Below are positions 27,463-36,110 of a stretch of 64,000 nt of DNA, piece after piece; the stretch's first letter is position 1, and each line of letters begins with the position of its first letter. Below the pieces are notes generated by a model. That model ran no database searches. It was not told where the DNA came from and saw nothing but the letters and a program-made list of their open reading frames with translations. This DNA is from Tenuifilaceae bacterium CYCD (GTDB lineage: Bacteria > Bacteroidota > Bacteroidia > Bacteroidales > Tenuifilaceae), in contig AP027304.1 in assembly GCA_036322835.1 (NCBI GenBank), positions 3,534,001 through 3,598,000 on the forward strand. Direction: 5' to 3'. The translations under genes and the position numbers were made by a program.

Positions 27463-28459
27463 ATGCATATCCGCTAATGTACCAAAATAATTATCTTTAC
27501 AAAAACACTTGAGATGAATTTTATCGATTTTGTAAAGAAATATCCAGATGAAGCCAGCTGCATAAGACACTTTCGAACCGTTAAGGAGCGAAAAGGAGTC
27601 GTCTGCAAGAAGTGTGGCAATACGCATCATTACTGGAACAAAACCTACAATTCGCACGATTGCAGCAGCTGTGGATACAGAACCACCTTACGAAGCGGCA
27701 CCGTTATGGAGTCATCGAAGCTACCTTTTCAGTACTGGTTGTACGCCATTTACCTGATGACCATGACCAAAAAAGGGATCTCTGCTGCTGAGGTTCAGCG
27801 GCAGCTTGGCCATAAGCGCTACGAACCGATTTGGGCCATGATGCACAAGATCAGATCGGTCATGGGATTGCGCGATGAGCGGTATGAATTGGAGGGCGTT
27901 GTCGAGCTGGACGATGCCTTTTTCAGAACCCATGCAGAGGACGAAAATGACGAGCTGACCAAAAGAGGAAGAGGCAGTCAGCGGCAAAGCAAAGTTCTAG
28001 TTATGGCCAAAGTTGATCCCAGGCGGGGGCGACCTCGCAGGAACAAAAAGCCATCAGCATTCCGATACGTAAAGATGGTTGTCATTCCGGACTCTTCGTC
28101 GAAAACGATGAACAAAGTAGTCTCAGCGAGCACCAGCTCTTCATCGGTGATTAAGAGTGATGGCTGGCGTGGTTTTAACAAAATCAAAGAGATAAGCTCC
28201 AGACATATCAAAAAGATAGTACCACCCGAGGAGGCTTCAAGAGTACTCCCATGGGTGCATACCATGATTAGCAATGCAAAGAGAAACTTCTTAGGAGTCA
28301 ATCACAAAATAAAAGACGTGTACCTGCAAAACTATCTGGACGAGTTTTGTTATAAAACCAATCGAAGATATTTTGGCAAAGAGTTGTTTGAACGACTTAT
28401 GGTTGCTGCTGTAGAAGATACTTGGTATGGTAAAATAAGGTATAATTGCGGATAATCAT
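27463..28459 (+). mobile_element. IS1595-family insertion sequence, about 997 bp
   Basis: Terminal inverted repeats: left 27463-27483 (ATGCATATCCGCTAATGTAC, then C), right 28439-28459, matching at 16 of 21 positions when inverted. A 9-base direct repeat ATAAAATTT flanks it (27453-27461 and 28460-28468), consistent with target duplication, with one unpaired T on the left. The size and single transposase fit the family. The transposase stop lies inside the right inverted repeat. The exact ends are uncertain by one or two bases because the flank is AT-rich. Confidence 0.78.
27514..28455 (+). CDS. IS1595-family transposase
   Basis: 313 aa, apparently intact. An N-terminal zinc ribbon (CKKCGNTHHYW ... 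CSSCGYRT) is followed by the ISXO2-like transposase core, with acidic residues in VVELDDAFF and SDGWRGF and a late region (ISNAKRNFLG, YLDEFCYKTNRR) where the family keeps its last catalytic residues. It moves the element by DNA cleavage and strand transfer. Confidence 0.9.
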   Translation: MNFIDFVKKYPDEASCIRHFRTVKERKGVVCKKCGNTHHYWNKTYNSHDCSSCGYRTTLRSGTVMESSKLPFQYWLYAIYLMTMTKKGISAAEVQRQLGHKRYEPIWAMMHKIRSVMGLRDERYELEGVVELDDAFFRTHAEDENDELTKRGRGSQRQSKVLVMAKVDPRRGRPRRNKKPSAFRYVKMVVIPDSSSKTMNKVVSASTSSSSVIKSDGWRGFNKIKEISSRHIKKIVPPEEASRVLPWVHTMISNAKRNFLGVNHKIKDVYLQNYLDEFCYKTNRRYFGKELFERLMVAAVEDTWYGKIRYNCG

Positions 28460-28551
28460 ATAAAATTTATTCTGAACAATACAATATTAAATTTAATAAA
28501 ATTTAATTGCTAAACTATTTTTATTGAGGGTTTCATAAATATCTATAAAAA

Positions 28552-28576
28552 AAACCGGAGAATTACTCCGGTTTTA
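28552..28576 (-). terminator. Intrinsic terminator overlapping a stop codon
   Basis: AAAACCGGAG at 28552-28561 and CTCCGGTTTT at 28567-28576 around AATTA. Read on the minus strand it has a U-run at its end. The stop codon of the rRNA methyltransferase (28563-28565) lies inside the loop. Confidence 0.85.
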
Positions 28577-29795
28577 TATTGCTCTTTCGCTTAACAAGTT
28601 GCTTTTCCGTATTCCTACTAATAGGTTTTTCTTTGGGGTGTTCTCTCTCTGTCATCCTAGGCTTTCCTGTAAACATCGAAAAATGCTCAAAAAAATTCTC
28701 CTGTGAACCATTATAAATAGAGATCTTTCTGGACGGACGCAATCCGATATTCTTTAATGCATCCATGTTTGAACTAACTAACCACACATCGTAGCCATTA
28801 TATTTTTGTTTAAAGCAATCGCCTAGCTGTGTATAAAACGATTCGATCTGATCCTTGCTAAGCCGTTCACCATAGGGAGGATTCGTAACCACTAAACCAC
28901 CATTTCCTGCCGAAGGAGCATAATCAAAAATTGACGAAAGCTGAATATCTACTTTCTTTTGAAGACCAGCGCCTTTTAAATTTTGCAACGCAGATTCAAT
29001 AGCGCGGCGTGAAATATCCCTACCGATTATGCTGTGATTAAAATCGCGTTCCATGCTATCATCATTATATATGCTTTGAAGTAGGCTATCGTCAAAATCC
29101 AACCAATTCTCGAACCCAAAATTTTGACGGAACACTCCTGGCGGTATCCCATAAGCTATTAAAGCTGCTTCAATAACAATTGTGCCCGATCCGCACATAG
29201 GATCAATGAAATCCGAATTACAATCCCATCCCGAGAGCATTATTAATCCCGCAGCCAACACCTCATTGATTGGAGCAATATCTTGTCCTACGCGGTATCC
29301 CCTTCGATGTAAGGGCTCCCCCGAAGAGTCTAGCATTATTGTACAAACATCGTCAGTAACGCTAACGTGAAACTGAATTTGGGGATTCTTTGGATCGATA
29401 AATGGACGTTTCCCATACTTATCGCGGAACTGATCAGCAATTGCATCCTTCAATTTCAAAGCAATATACCTTGAATGCGGGAAAAGATCAGAGTTAACAA
29501 CACTATCAACTGCAAACTTATGGTTAAGCTCCATTACCGAAGACCAATCGAACTTCTTGGCTTGGCCATAGAACTCCTCTACAGTCCTTGCGCTAAAAGT
29601 GTACATTGGTTTAAGAATTCGTAATGCTGTATGTAACCTAAAATTTGATTTATAAAGCAATTCTTTATCACCAATATAACTTACTGAACGATTATCTACC
29701 TTAATGTTTTCAGCACCTATGGCTTGCAACTCAACAGCTAATACATCCTCTAAACCTTGAAAGGTTTTGGCAATAATTTCAAATTTCTCCGCCAT
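28563..29795 (-). CDS. THUMP-domain rRNA (guanine-N2)-methyltransferase, RlmL-like
   Basis: 410 aa. The N-terminal THUMP domain (about 1-160) binds RNA. The catalytic domain carries DPMCGSGTIVIEA (SAM motif I) and TNPPYGERL (motif IV), the signature of RlmL/Trm14-type m2G methyltransferases. Escherichia coli RlmL is longer because it is fused to RlmK; this one is the single-domain form. A lysine/arginine-rich tail follows. It sits 17 bases behind the DEAD-box helicase, which fits a ribosome-assembly operon. Confidence 0.87.
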   Translation of the reverse strand: MAEKFEIIAKTFQGLEDVLAVELQAIGAENIKVDNRSVSYIGDKELLYKSNFRLHTALRILKPMYTFSARTVEEFYGQAKKFDWSSVMELNHKFAVDSVVNSDLFPHSRYIALKLKDAIADQFRDKYGKRPFIDPKNPQIQFHVSVTDDVCTIMLDSSGEPLHRRGYRVGQDIAPINEVLAAGLIMLSGWDCNSDFIDPMCGSGTIVIEAALIAYGIPPGVFRQNFGFENWLDFDDSLLQSIYNDDSMERDFNHSIIGRDISRRAIESALQNLKGAGLQKKVDIQLSSIFDYAPSAGNGGLVVTNPPYGERLSKDQIESFYTQLGDCFKQKYNGYDVWLVSSNMDALKNIGLRPSRKISIYNGSQENFFEHFSMFTGKPRMTEREHPKEKPISRNTEKQLVKRKSNIKPE

Positions 29796-29812
29796 AAAAC
29801 TAATCTATTGTA

Positions 29813-31390
29813 CTACTTTTTGGGTTTTGCTTTAGTTATTAATGGTTTACCATCTGATTTTTGATCGGCAAAAGCTTTTAGTATTGCTTCGGCATCGGTA
29901 AAAGGAACGGTAATGAACGAAAAATCATCGCGAACGTTAATATCATCGATTTTATTATCGGGAATTTTCACCTCACGACGAATGAACTCGGAAAGTTTTT
30001 TTGGTGACATGCCATCCTTCCGGCCTAAACCGATGAACAACCGCGTAGTGCCTTTGGTATCAACTCTGAATGAACGAATTTCGGAATAGCTAGAAACATC
30101 AAGTTGTGTTTTAAAGGCCAATCGTAAAAGAGCCGCCAATGCAACCTCAGGACTATTGGTTTCAATCAAATCTTCGGCCATTCCTAGGTAATCATCGTAG
30201 CTACCTTGCTTGATAATTTCAAACAGTTCATCCTTAATTTTCTCTTTCTTTACGGCAACAATATCCTGAGCGTTGGGAAGGATTTCCTTACGAATATTTA
30301 CTTTGGTTGCCTTCTGAACATAATTCAACTTGCGGTACTCCTCATTTGAAACAAAAGTAATTGCGGTGCCTTGTTTTCCAGCACGGCCCGTTCGTCCAAT
30401 ACGATGGATGTACGACTCGGGATCCTGTGGCAAGCTATAGTTGATAACATGAGTAAGATCAACAATATCAATACCGCGAGCAGCAACATCGGTTGCAACA
30501 AGTACATTAATGTAACGCTTACGGAACTTTGCTAAAGTTTTTTCACGTTGAGCTTGGGTAATTTCTCCATGTAAACCTTCTGCTCCATAACCTCTTTCTA
30601 TCAACTTAGATGTAACAACATCAACATCGTTTCGGGTTCGGCAAAAAACTAGACCGTAAAATTCAGGTTCAATATCAATGATACGGGTTAAAGCATCAAA
30701 CTTATCACCCTCCCTAACCTCAAAGTAGATTTGATCAGTCAGGCCAGTTGTAGGTTGAGCTCTATCGACCTCTAACTTTTTAGGGTTATTCATGTATCGT
30801 TTGGCCAACTTCGCAATCCGATCGGGCATAGTCGCAGAGAAAAGCAATGTACGCTTTTCTTTAGGCGTATGCTTCATAATCTCCTCGATGTCCTCTATGA
30901 ATCCCATATTTAGCATCTCGTCGGCCTCATCTAGAACGAACATCATAAGTTTGCTAAAGTCTAAATCGCCCCGGCTAATTAAATCGAGAATTCGGCCTGG
31001 AGTTCCAACAACAACATCAACTCCTTTTTTTATTCTACGTTGTTGTTCTGATATGGACTGACCGCCATAAACAGCAGTAACTACAACACGTTTGGCGGCT
31101 AACGAAATAACCTCATCGCACACCTGTAAAGCCAATTCGCGGGTTGGAACAAGGATCAAAGCCTTGATTCCTGAGGGCTGCCCCTCCAACATCTCAATTA
31201 TGGGTAAACCAAATGCCGCGGTTTTCCCTGTTCCAGTTTGGGCTTGTGCAATAATATCACCACTTTCATTCAAAAGAACCGGAATTGTAAGCTTTTGAAT
31301 GGGTGAAGGTTGCTCAAAGCCCTTGGCCTGGATAGCCTCCAATGCCTTTTCGGACAGACCAAGCTGTCTGAACGCGTCTAATTTTTCCAT
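29813..31390 (-). CDS. DEAD-box RNA helicase, CsdA/DeaD type
   Basis: 525 aa. Two RecA-like domains with all main motifs: AQTGTGKT (Walker A), VLDEADEML (DEAD), SAT, TDVAARGID and HRIGRTGRAG. A C-terminal RNA-binding domain of the DbpA/CsdA type (RLFIGLGRKDGMSPKKLSEFI) occurs near residue 450. It unwinds rRNA and mRNA during ribosome assembly and cold adaptation. A perfect hairpin (31407-31424) lies in its leader. Confidence 0.93.
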   Translation of the reverse strand: MEKLDAFRQLGLSEKALEAIQAKGFEQPSPIQKLTIPVLLNESGDIIAQAQTGTGKTAAFGLPIIEMLEGQPSGIKALILVPTRELALQVCDEVISLAAKRVVVTAVYGGQSISEQQRRIKKGVDVVVGTPGRILDLISRGDLDFSKLMMFVLDEADEMLNMGFIEDIEEIMKHTPKEKRTLLFSATMPDRIAKLAKRYMNNPKKLEVDRAQPTTGLTDQIYFEVREGDKFDALTRIIDIEPEFYGLVFCRTRNDVDVVTSKLIERGYGAEGLHGEITQAQREKTLAKFRKRYINVLVATDVAARGIDIVDLTHVINYSLPQDPESYIHRIGRTGRAGKQGTAITFVSNEEYRKLNYVQKATKVNIRKEILPNAQDIVAVKKEKIKDELFEIIKQGSYDDYLGMAEDLIETNSPEVALAALLRLAFKTQLDVSSYSEIRSFRVDTKGTTRLFIGLGRKDGMSPKKLSEFIRREVKIPDNKIDDINVRDDFSFITVPFTDAEAILKAFADQKSDGKPLITKAKPKK

Positions 31391-31406
31391 TTATTAATGA
31401 TAAAGT

Positions 31407-31424
31407 GATCTCCTCCCGGAGATC
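31407..31424 (-). promoter_or_regulatory. Hairpin in the leader of the DEAD-box helicase
   Basis: GATCTCC and GGAGATC pair around a four-base loop, 17 bases upstream of the helicase start and 26 bases past the S41 peptidase stop. No U-run follows, so it is either an mRNA 3' stabiliser for the protease gene or a leader structure of the helicase. Confidence 0.5.
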
Positions 31425-31450
31425 GGTTTAAAATGCATATATAAGAATTA

Positions 31451-33049
31451 CTACTCTTTTACCAAATGCTTGTATTTATCCCAATTTTTAAAAATCTCAA
31501 GAGCCTTTGCATAAGCATCATTGTCCTCGTTCGTAATCTCGAAATAATGACCTGTAGTAAATAATGACTGAGCTACTAATCCTTTGATCTGTTTTTTAAG
31601 TTCATTCGATGAATTGTTCAATCCATTTAAATCTCGAGGTATTTTTTGGTTCTCGGCCATCTTAACTAACTCCTCAATCATGGCATCGGTAACCTGAAAG
31701 TTCTTTTTAAACTTGTCAAACTTAGGGTAATCCGCTAAAAGTTGTTTACGATTCGAGTCTACCCATGTTAAAGAGAATTGATTGATTAAACCGGAACGGA
31801 TCAACTTTCCATAGTAATCGGAATAAAAACTTGTATCGAGGGGAACAAATACATCGGGCATAATACCGCCGCCGCCATATACAGTTTTACCCTTTACAAG
31901 TGTTTTATACTTCAACGAATCGGGCATGTGAATGCTATCGGAATTGAAGAGTTCACCGTGGGTATACCTATCATTCAAATCCTCATAGTACTTTTCGATA
32001 TTGCCATTATTATAGGGCCGCTGAATTTCCCTTCCAGTTGGTGTATAGTAACGCGCAACTGTTAAACGAATCATAGAACCATCGGGCAGCGGAAGTTGAT
32101 TCTGAACCAACCCTTTTCCAAACGATCGACGACCTACAATAATTGCCCTATCCCAATCCTGCATTGCTCCTGCTAGAATTTCGCTAGCCGATGCGGATCC
32201 TTCATCTATTAAAATAATAACCTTACCCTTAAATAAAGGGCCGTTGGAATCGGAAAAGAAATTAGTCCGAGGACTATTACGCCCCTCGGTATAAACAATA
32301 AGTTTTCCTGACTCAAAGAAATAGTTTGCCAACTCGTAAGCCGTATTTAATAAACCACCACCATTGTTACGTAGATCTATAATAAGATCCTTCATCTTCT
32401 GCTTGCTAAGTTTTTCCATTGCTTCGGCAAATTCTTGGTCGGTAGTAGCTGCAAATCTATTTACCTTGATATATCCAATTCCTGGCTGTGCCAAATACGA
32501 AGCATCAATACTATAAATTGGAATTTTATCGCGGGTAATGGTGAATTCTAATGGACTATCAACGCCTCTACGAGAGATTTGAACCGTTACCTTGGTTCCC
32601 TTGGCTCCGCGTAGGTACTTATGAACATCGGGAATTTTTAATCCAATATTGGTAATGCTCTTTCCATCGATGGCAACAATTCTATCGCCCGCCAAAATAC
32701 CTACTCGCTCCGATGGTCCTCCTGATATTGGGTTCACCACCATCAAAGTATCGTTCATTATATTGAATTCTACTCCAATTCCCTCAAAGTTACCCTCCAA
32801 AGGTTCGTTCATGGCCTGTACATCCTCCTTCGAAATATATATAGAATGAGGATCAAGCTGCCCGAGCATTTCAATTATAGCATTGTCAACCATCTTGTTA
32901 ACATTAATTGTGTCAACATAGTTTCCAGATAAATACTGGATAAAACGCACAAACTTGTATGCACTAAAACTTGATGATGGCTGCTGTGCTAAGGATGTAA
33001 ATACACTAGCAATAACTAAAACCGATAAAATAACGAACCGTCTTACCAT
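31451..33049 (-). CDS. S41-family C-terminal processing peptidase
   Basis: 532 aa with a signal peptide (MVRRFVILSVLVIASVFTSLAQ). Order: N-terminal helical cap, PDZ domain (GIGVEFNIMNDTLMV to about 160), then the tail-specific protease domain with Ser in DEGSASASEI and Lys in GRRSFGKGLVQ. It cleaves exported proteins at their C termini and trims membrane proteins in the periplasm. It may share a transcript with the helicase downstream, as the gap is 60 bases. Confidence 0.92.
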   Translation of the reverse strand: MVRRFVILSVLVIASVFTSLAQQPSSSFSAYKFVRFIQYLSGNYVDTINVNKMVDNAIIEMLGQLDPHSIYISKEDVQAMNEPLEGNFEGIGVEFNIMNDTLMVVNPISGGPSERVGILAGDRIVAIDGKSITNIGLKIPDVHKYLRGAKGTKVTVQISRRGVDSPLEFTITRDKIPIYSIDASYLAQPGIGYIKVNRFAATTDQEFAEAMEKLSKQKMKDLIIDLRNNGGGLLNTAYELANYFFESGKLIVYTEGRNSPRTNFFSDSNGPLFKGKVIILIDEGSASASEILAGAMQDWDRAIIVGRRSFGKGLVQNQLPLPDGSMIRLTVARYYTPTGREIQRPYNNGNIEKYYEDLNDRYTHGELFNSDSIHMPDSLKYKTLVKGKTVYGGGGIMPDVFVPLDTSFYSDYYGKLIRSGLINQFSLTWVDSNRKQLLADYPKFDKFKKNFQVTDAMIEELVKMAENQKIPRDLNGLNNSSNELKKQIKGLVAQSLFTTGHYFEITNEDNDAYAKALEIFKNWDKYKHLVKE

Positions 33050-33103
33050 GACAATTATATTATTGTGTATATAAAACTAAAAGGCTACTTAAAAAGATTG
33101 ATA

Positions 33104-34633
33104 CTATTCCCACTCTATTGTGGCTGGAGGTTTAGAGCTAACATCGTAAACCACTCTATTAATACCTTTAACTCTATTGATAATTTCATTCGAAATTCGT
33201 GCCAAGAATTCATGAGGAAAAGGATACCAATCCGCGGTCATACCATCGGTTGATGTTACGGCTCTTAGTGCAACCACATACTCGTAAGTACGTTCATCGC
33301 CCATAACGCCTACAGACTGAACTGGCAATAGGATAACTCCTGCCTGCCAGATTTTATCGTATAACCCTGTTTCTTTCAACCCCTGAACATATATACTATC
33401 AGCATCTTGGAGTAATTTAACCTTATCAGCAGTTACTTCGCCCAAAATACGAATACCTAAACCTGGGCCAGGGAAAGGGTGACGACCAAGTATTGGTGCA
33501 GGTAATCCTAATTCCTTACCGACTAAACGAACCTCATCCTTAAATAGTAGCTTTAAAGGCTCTATCACCTTAAGGTTCATCTTCTCAGGTAATCCACCAA
33601 CGTTGTGATGCGATTTAATTGTCGCAGAAGGACCTTTAACTGAAACCGATTCAATTACATCGGGGTAAATAGTACCCTGACCTAACCATTTCACATCGGT
33701 AAGTTTCTTTGCCTCGGCATCGAAAACTTCTACAAAATTTTTTCCTATCGATTTTCGTTTAGCTTCGGGATCAATAATGCCCTTTAAATCGTCGTAGAAT
33801 TTTTTGCTGGCATCAACACCAATAACGTTTAAACCTAAATGTTGATACGACTCAAGTACATCATGAAATTCGTTCTTACGCAACAAACCGTTATCAACAA
33901 AAATACAGGTAAGGTTTTTCCCAATCGCCCTATGGAGAAGAATTGCTGCCACTGACGAATCAACACCACCCGATAATCCAAGCACTACTTTATCGTTACC
34001 AAGCGTATTTCTGAGAATATTAATAGACTCCTCGATGAAGGAAGCCGGTGTCCAAGATTGATCGCATCCGCAAATTCCAACCACAAAATTCTTCAGCAAT
34101 TTTGATCCTTCTGTTGAGTGATATACCTCAGGATGGAACTGTATTCCGTATGTATTCTCACCTAAAACATGAAACGCACCAACCTTTACATCGGCTGTAC
34201 TTGCTATTATTTTGAAATTACTAGGAACATTTGCTATTGTATCACCATGCGACATCCAAACCTGTGAATAACTGGATAATCCAACAAATAGAGGGCATGT
34301 ATTATCAACCACCTCAATGGTTGCTCTACCGTACTCTCTAATTTTTGAAGGAAGAACTTCACCTCCATTAGTATGCGATAATAACTGTGCACCATAACAA
34401 ATACCCAGTAAAGGAGCTTTTCCTTTAATTCCTGATAGATCAGGCATTGGTGCTTTTGAATCGCGAACAGAATATGGGCTTCCAGAAAGGATTACTCCTT
34501 TAACAGTGGAATCTAACTCTGGATAATAATTATAAGGATAAATCTCGCAGTAAACATTCAACTCTCTGATTCTACGAGCAATGAGCTGTGTGTATTGGGA
34601 ACCAAAATCTAGAATAACGATTTTTTGATGCAT
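33104..34633 (-). CDS. guaA: GMP synthase (glutamine-hydrolysing)
   Basis: 509 aa from ATG 34633, chosen because [14 protein letters not shown] is the family start (the frame is open 17 codons more). The glutaminase domain has GICYGAQ with the nucleophilic Cys and FHPEVYHS. The ATP-pyrophosphatase has [13 protein letters not shown], followed by the GMP synthase C-terminal dimerisation domain. It makes GMP from XMP, ATP and glutamine. A TACCTTTG box 24 bases upstream gives its own promoter. Confidence 0.97.
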   Translation of the reverse strand: MHQKIVILDFGSQYTQLIARRIRELNVYCEIYPYNYYPELDSTVKGVILSGSPYSVRDSKAPMPDLSGIKGKAPLLGICYGAQLLSHTNGGEVLPSKIREYGRATIEVVDNTCPLFVGLSSYSQVWMSHGDTIANVPSNFKIIASTADVKVGAFHVLGENTYGIQFHPEVYHSTEGSKLLKNFVVGICGCDQSWTPASFIEESINILRNTLGNDKVVLGLSGGVDSSVAAILLHRAIGKNLTCIFVDNGLLRKNEFHDVLESYQHLGLNVIGVDASKKFYDDLKGIIDPEAKRKSIGKNFVEVFDAEAKKLTDVKWLGQGTIYPDVIESVSVKGPSATIKSHHNVGGLPEKMNLKVIEPLKLLFKDEVRLVGKELGLPAPILGRHPFPGPGLGIRILGEVTADKVKLLQDADSIYVQGLKETGLYDKIWQAGVILLPVQSVGVMGDERTYEYVVALRAVTSTDGMTADWYPFPHEFLARISNEIINRVKGINRVVYDVSSKPPATIEWE

Positions 34634-34656
34634 TGGTAAATATATTTTCAGTTTTG

Positions 34657-34664
34657 CAAAGGTA
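34657..34664 (-). promoter_or_regulatory. -7 promoter box of guaA
   Basis: TACCTTTG on the minus strand fits TAnnTTTG and lies 24 bases upstream of the guaA ATG. No clear -33 TTG is seen. Confidence 0.6.
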
Positions 34665-34793
34665 GTAAATAAAGCTGAATACACCTATGTTTTAGGTAGA
34701 TGCTTTACGAATTATAACAAAAATTGACAGTAATGATGGGTCAAAAGTGAAAAAGATAGAAGTTAAAAGATAAATATAGATGCCTGGTTATAT

Positions 34794-35720
34794 TTATAGG
34801 CTCTTCTCAGGAATATCGAAAACCTGCCCATCATCAACGGCAATAGTATTGGGGAAAATTTCTTTTGCCTCAATCTCGTGCTGGAGAGAATTTTTATAAC
34901 GCGAAGAAAAGTGGCCTATTATTAATTTCCCAACATTTGCTTTCTGCGCAACAGTTGCGGCCTGAGCCGCAGTGGAATGCCCTGTTTGTCTGGCTAAATT
35001 TATATCCTTACTCAAAAAAGTCGACTCATGGTAAAGCAAATCTACATTTTTAACCAAGCCAACTAAACGCTCGCTATACAGTGTATCGGAACAATAAGCA
35101 TAGGATCGTGGAATATGATTATGGAAGGTTAATTCCGAATTTGGAATGAATTCGCCTGTCTCAGTAATAAAATCTTCTCCACTCTTAATTTTAACAATAT
35201 CCGCTAAACCCAAGGAATACTTTGAAATTAGTTCCTTTTTAATATTTGGTAATTGAGGCTTCTCCTTAAAAAGAAACCCTACCGTTGGCATACGATGCCT
35301 CAATGGTAATGTTGATACGATTATATACTTGTCCTCGTAAATTAACTCAACAATATCACAATTTATCGGGTGGAAGACAACAGGAAAGGCTAAGTTATCA
35401 TTAAAAAAGCGCACATTATAGTTAAGAATTTCTTCAAAATCGGAATGAGCATATACATTAAGGGGCTGTTTTCGCCCTAGTAGATTAAAGGTAGATATTA
35501 ATCCAAAAATTCCTAATACATGATCCCCGTGTAAATGCGAGATGAAAATATTATCAATGCGATTCATTTTCTGATGAAATCTTCGCAGTTGGATTTGTGT
35601 TCCCTCTGCGCAATCCACCAAAAATAACCGCTCATGCGAATTAATCACATGAGCGGTTGGAAATCTTTTTGATGTGGGTAATGCAGAACTACTGCCCAGA
35701 ATAGTTACAGAGAATGTCAC
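34794..35720 (-). CDS. rnz: Ribonuclease Z
   Basis: 308 aa. Metallo-beta-lactamase fold with the zinc motif SHLHGDHVLGI (about residues 60-70), later HESTF and IGHFSSRY. It cuts the 3' trailer of tRNA precursors. Its start overlaps the STAS gene stop by four bases, so translation is coupled. The order rpsA-STAS-rnz on one strand suggests co-transcription from the rpsA promoter. Confidence 0.95.
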   Translation of the reverse strand: MTFSVTILGSSSALPTSKRFPTAHVINSHERLFLVDCAEGTQIQLRRFHQKMNRIDNIFISHLHGDHVLGIFGLISTFNLLGRKQPLNVYAHSDFEEILNYNVRFFNDNLAFPVVFHPINCDIVELIYEDKYIIVSTLPLRHRMPTVGFLFKEKPQLPNIKKELISKYSLGLADIVKIKSGEDFITETGEFIPNSELTFHNHIPRSYAYCSDTLYSERLVGLVKNVDLLYHESTFLSKDINLARQTGHSTAAQAATVAQKANVGKLIIGHFSSRYKNSLQHEIEAKEIFPNTIAVDDGQVFDIPEKSL

Positions 35721-36079
35721 TTCTGGTGTTCGTTTTCAGCCTTCACGATAACTTGCATAGCCTCATCCCTCGAATAAGCGATGTTTAGCACTGTATCGAG
35801 TTGAGAAATCGTAATTAAACGTTCAACTGCATCGGTAAGGCCTGTTAACACAAAGGTTCCACCTGCATTTTTACACAATCTATTGGCAACTAAAATTGCA
35901 CTTAACCCTGATGAGTCGCAATAGCGGCAGCTGCTGAGATCGAGTACAATATTACGCTCGCCGTTACCCGAAATGAGAACCAATTCGGATTTTAAGCTAG
36001 GTGCAATATTGGTATCAAGTTTTTCTTCCAGCACCTCTATCAGGGTGTGTTTCTCCAGCTTTTCAATTTTAAATTCCAT
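35717..36079 (-). CDS. STAS-domain anti-sigma factor antagonist-like protein
   Basis: 120 aa. A single STAS domain with the phosphorylation site environment LDLSSCRYCDSSGLSAILVANRL (about residues 46-68), like SpoIIAA or RsbV. Such proteins are set by a kinase/phosphatase pair and release a partner. The SiaB/SiaC pair elsewhere in the window uses the same logic, but no link is shown. It starts 31 bases behind rpsA and overlaps rnz by 4. Confidence 0.85.
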   Translation of the reverse strand: MEFKIEKLEKHTLIEVLEEKLDTNIAPSLKSELVLISGNGERNIVLDLSSCRYCDSSGLSAILVANRLCKNAGGTFVLTGLTDAVERLITISQLDTVLNIAYSRDEAMQVIVKAENEHQK

Positions 36080-36110
36080 TGCAATCAGGATTAATGGTTA
36101 AACAATGCAA

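Noticed and set aside
34770-34797. Hairpin between rnz and guaA
   Set aside because: ATAAATATA/TATATTTAT pairing is only A-T, too weak to call a terminator with confidence.
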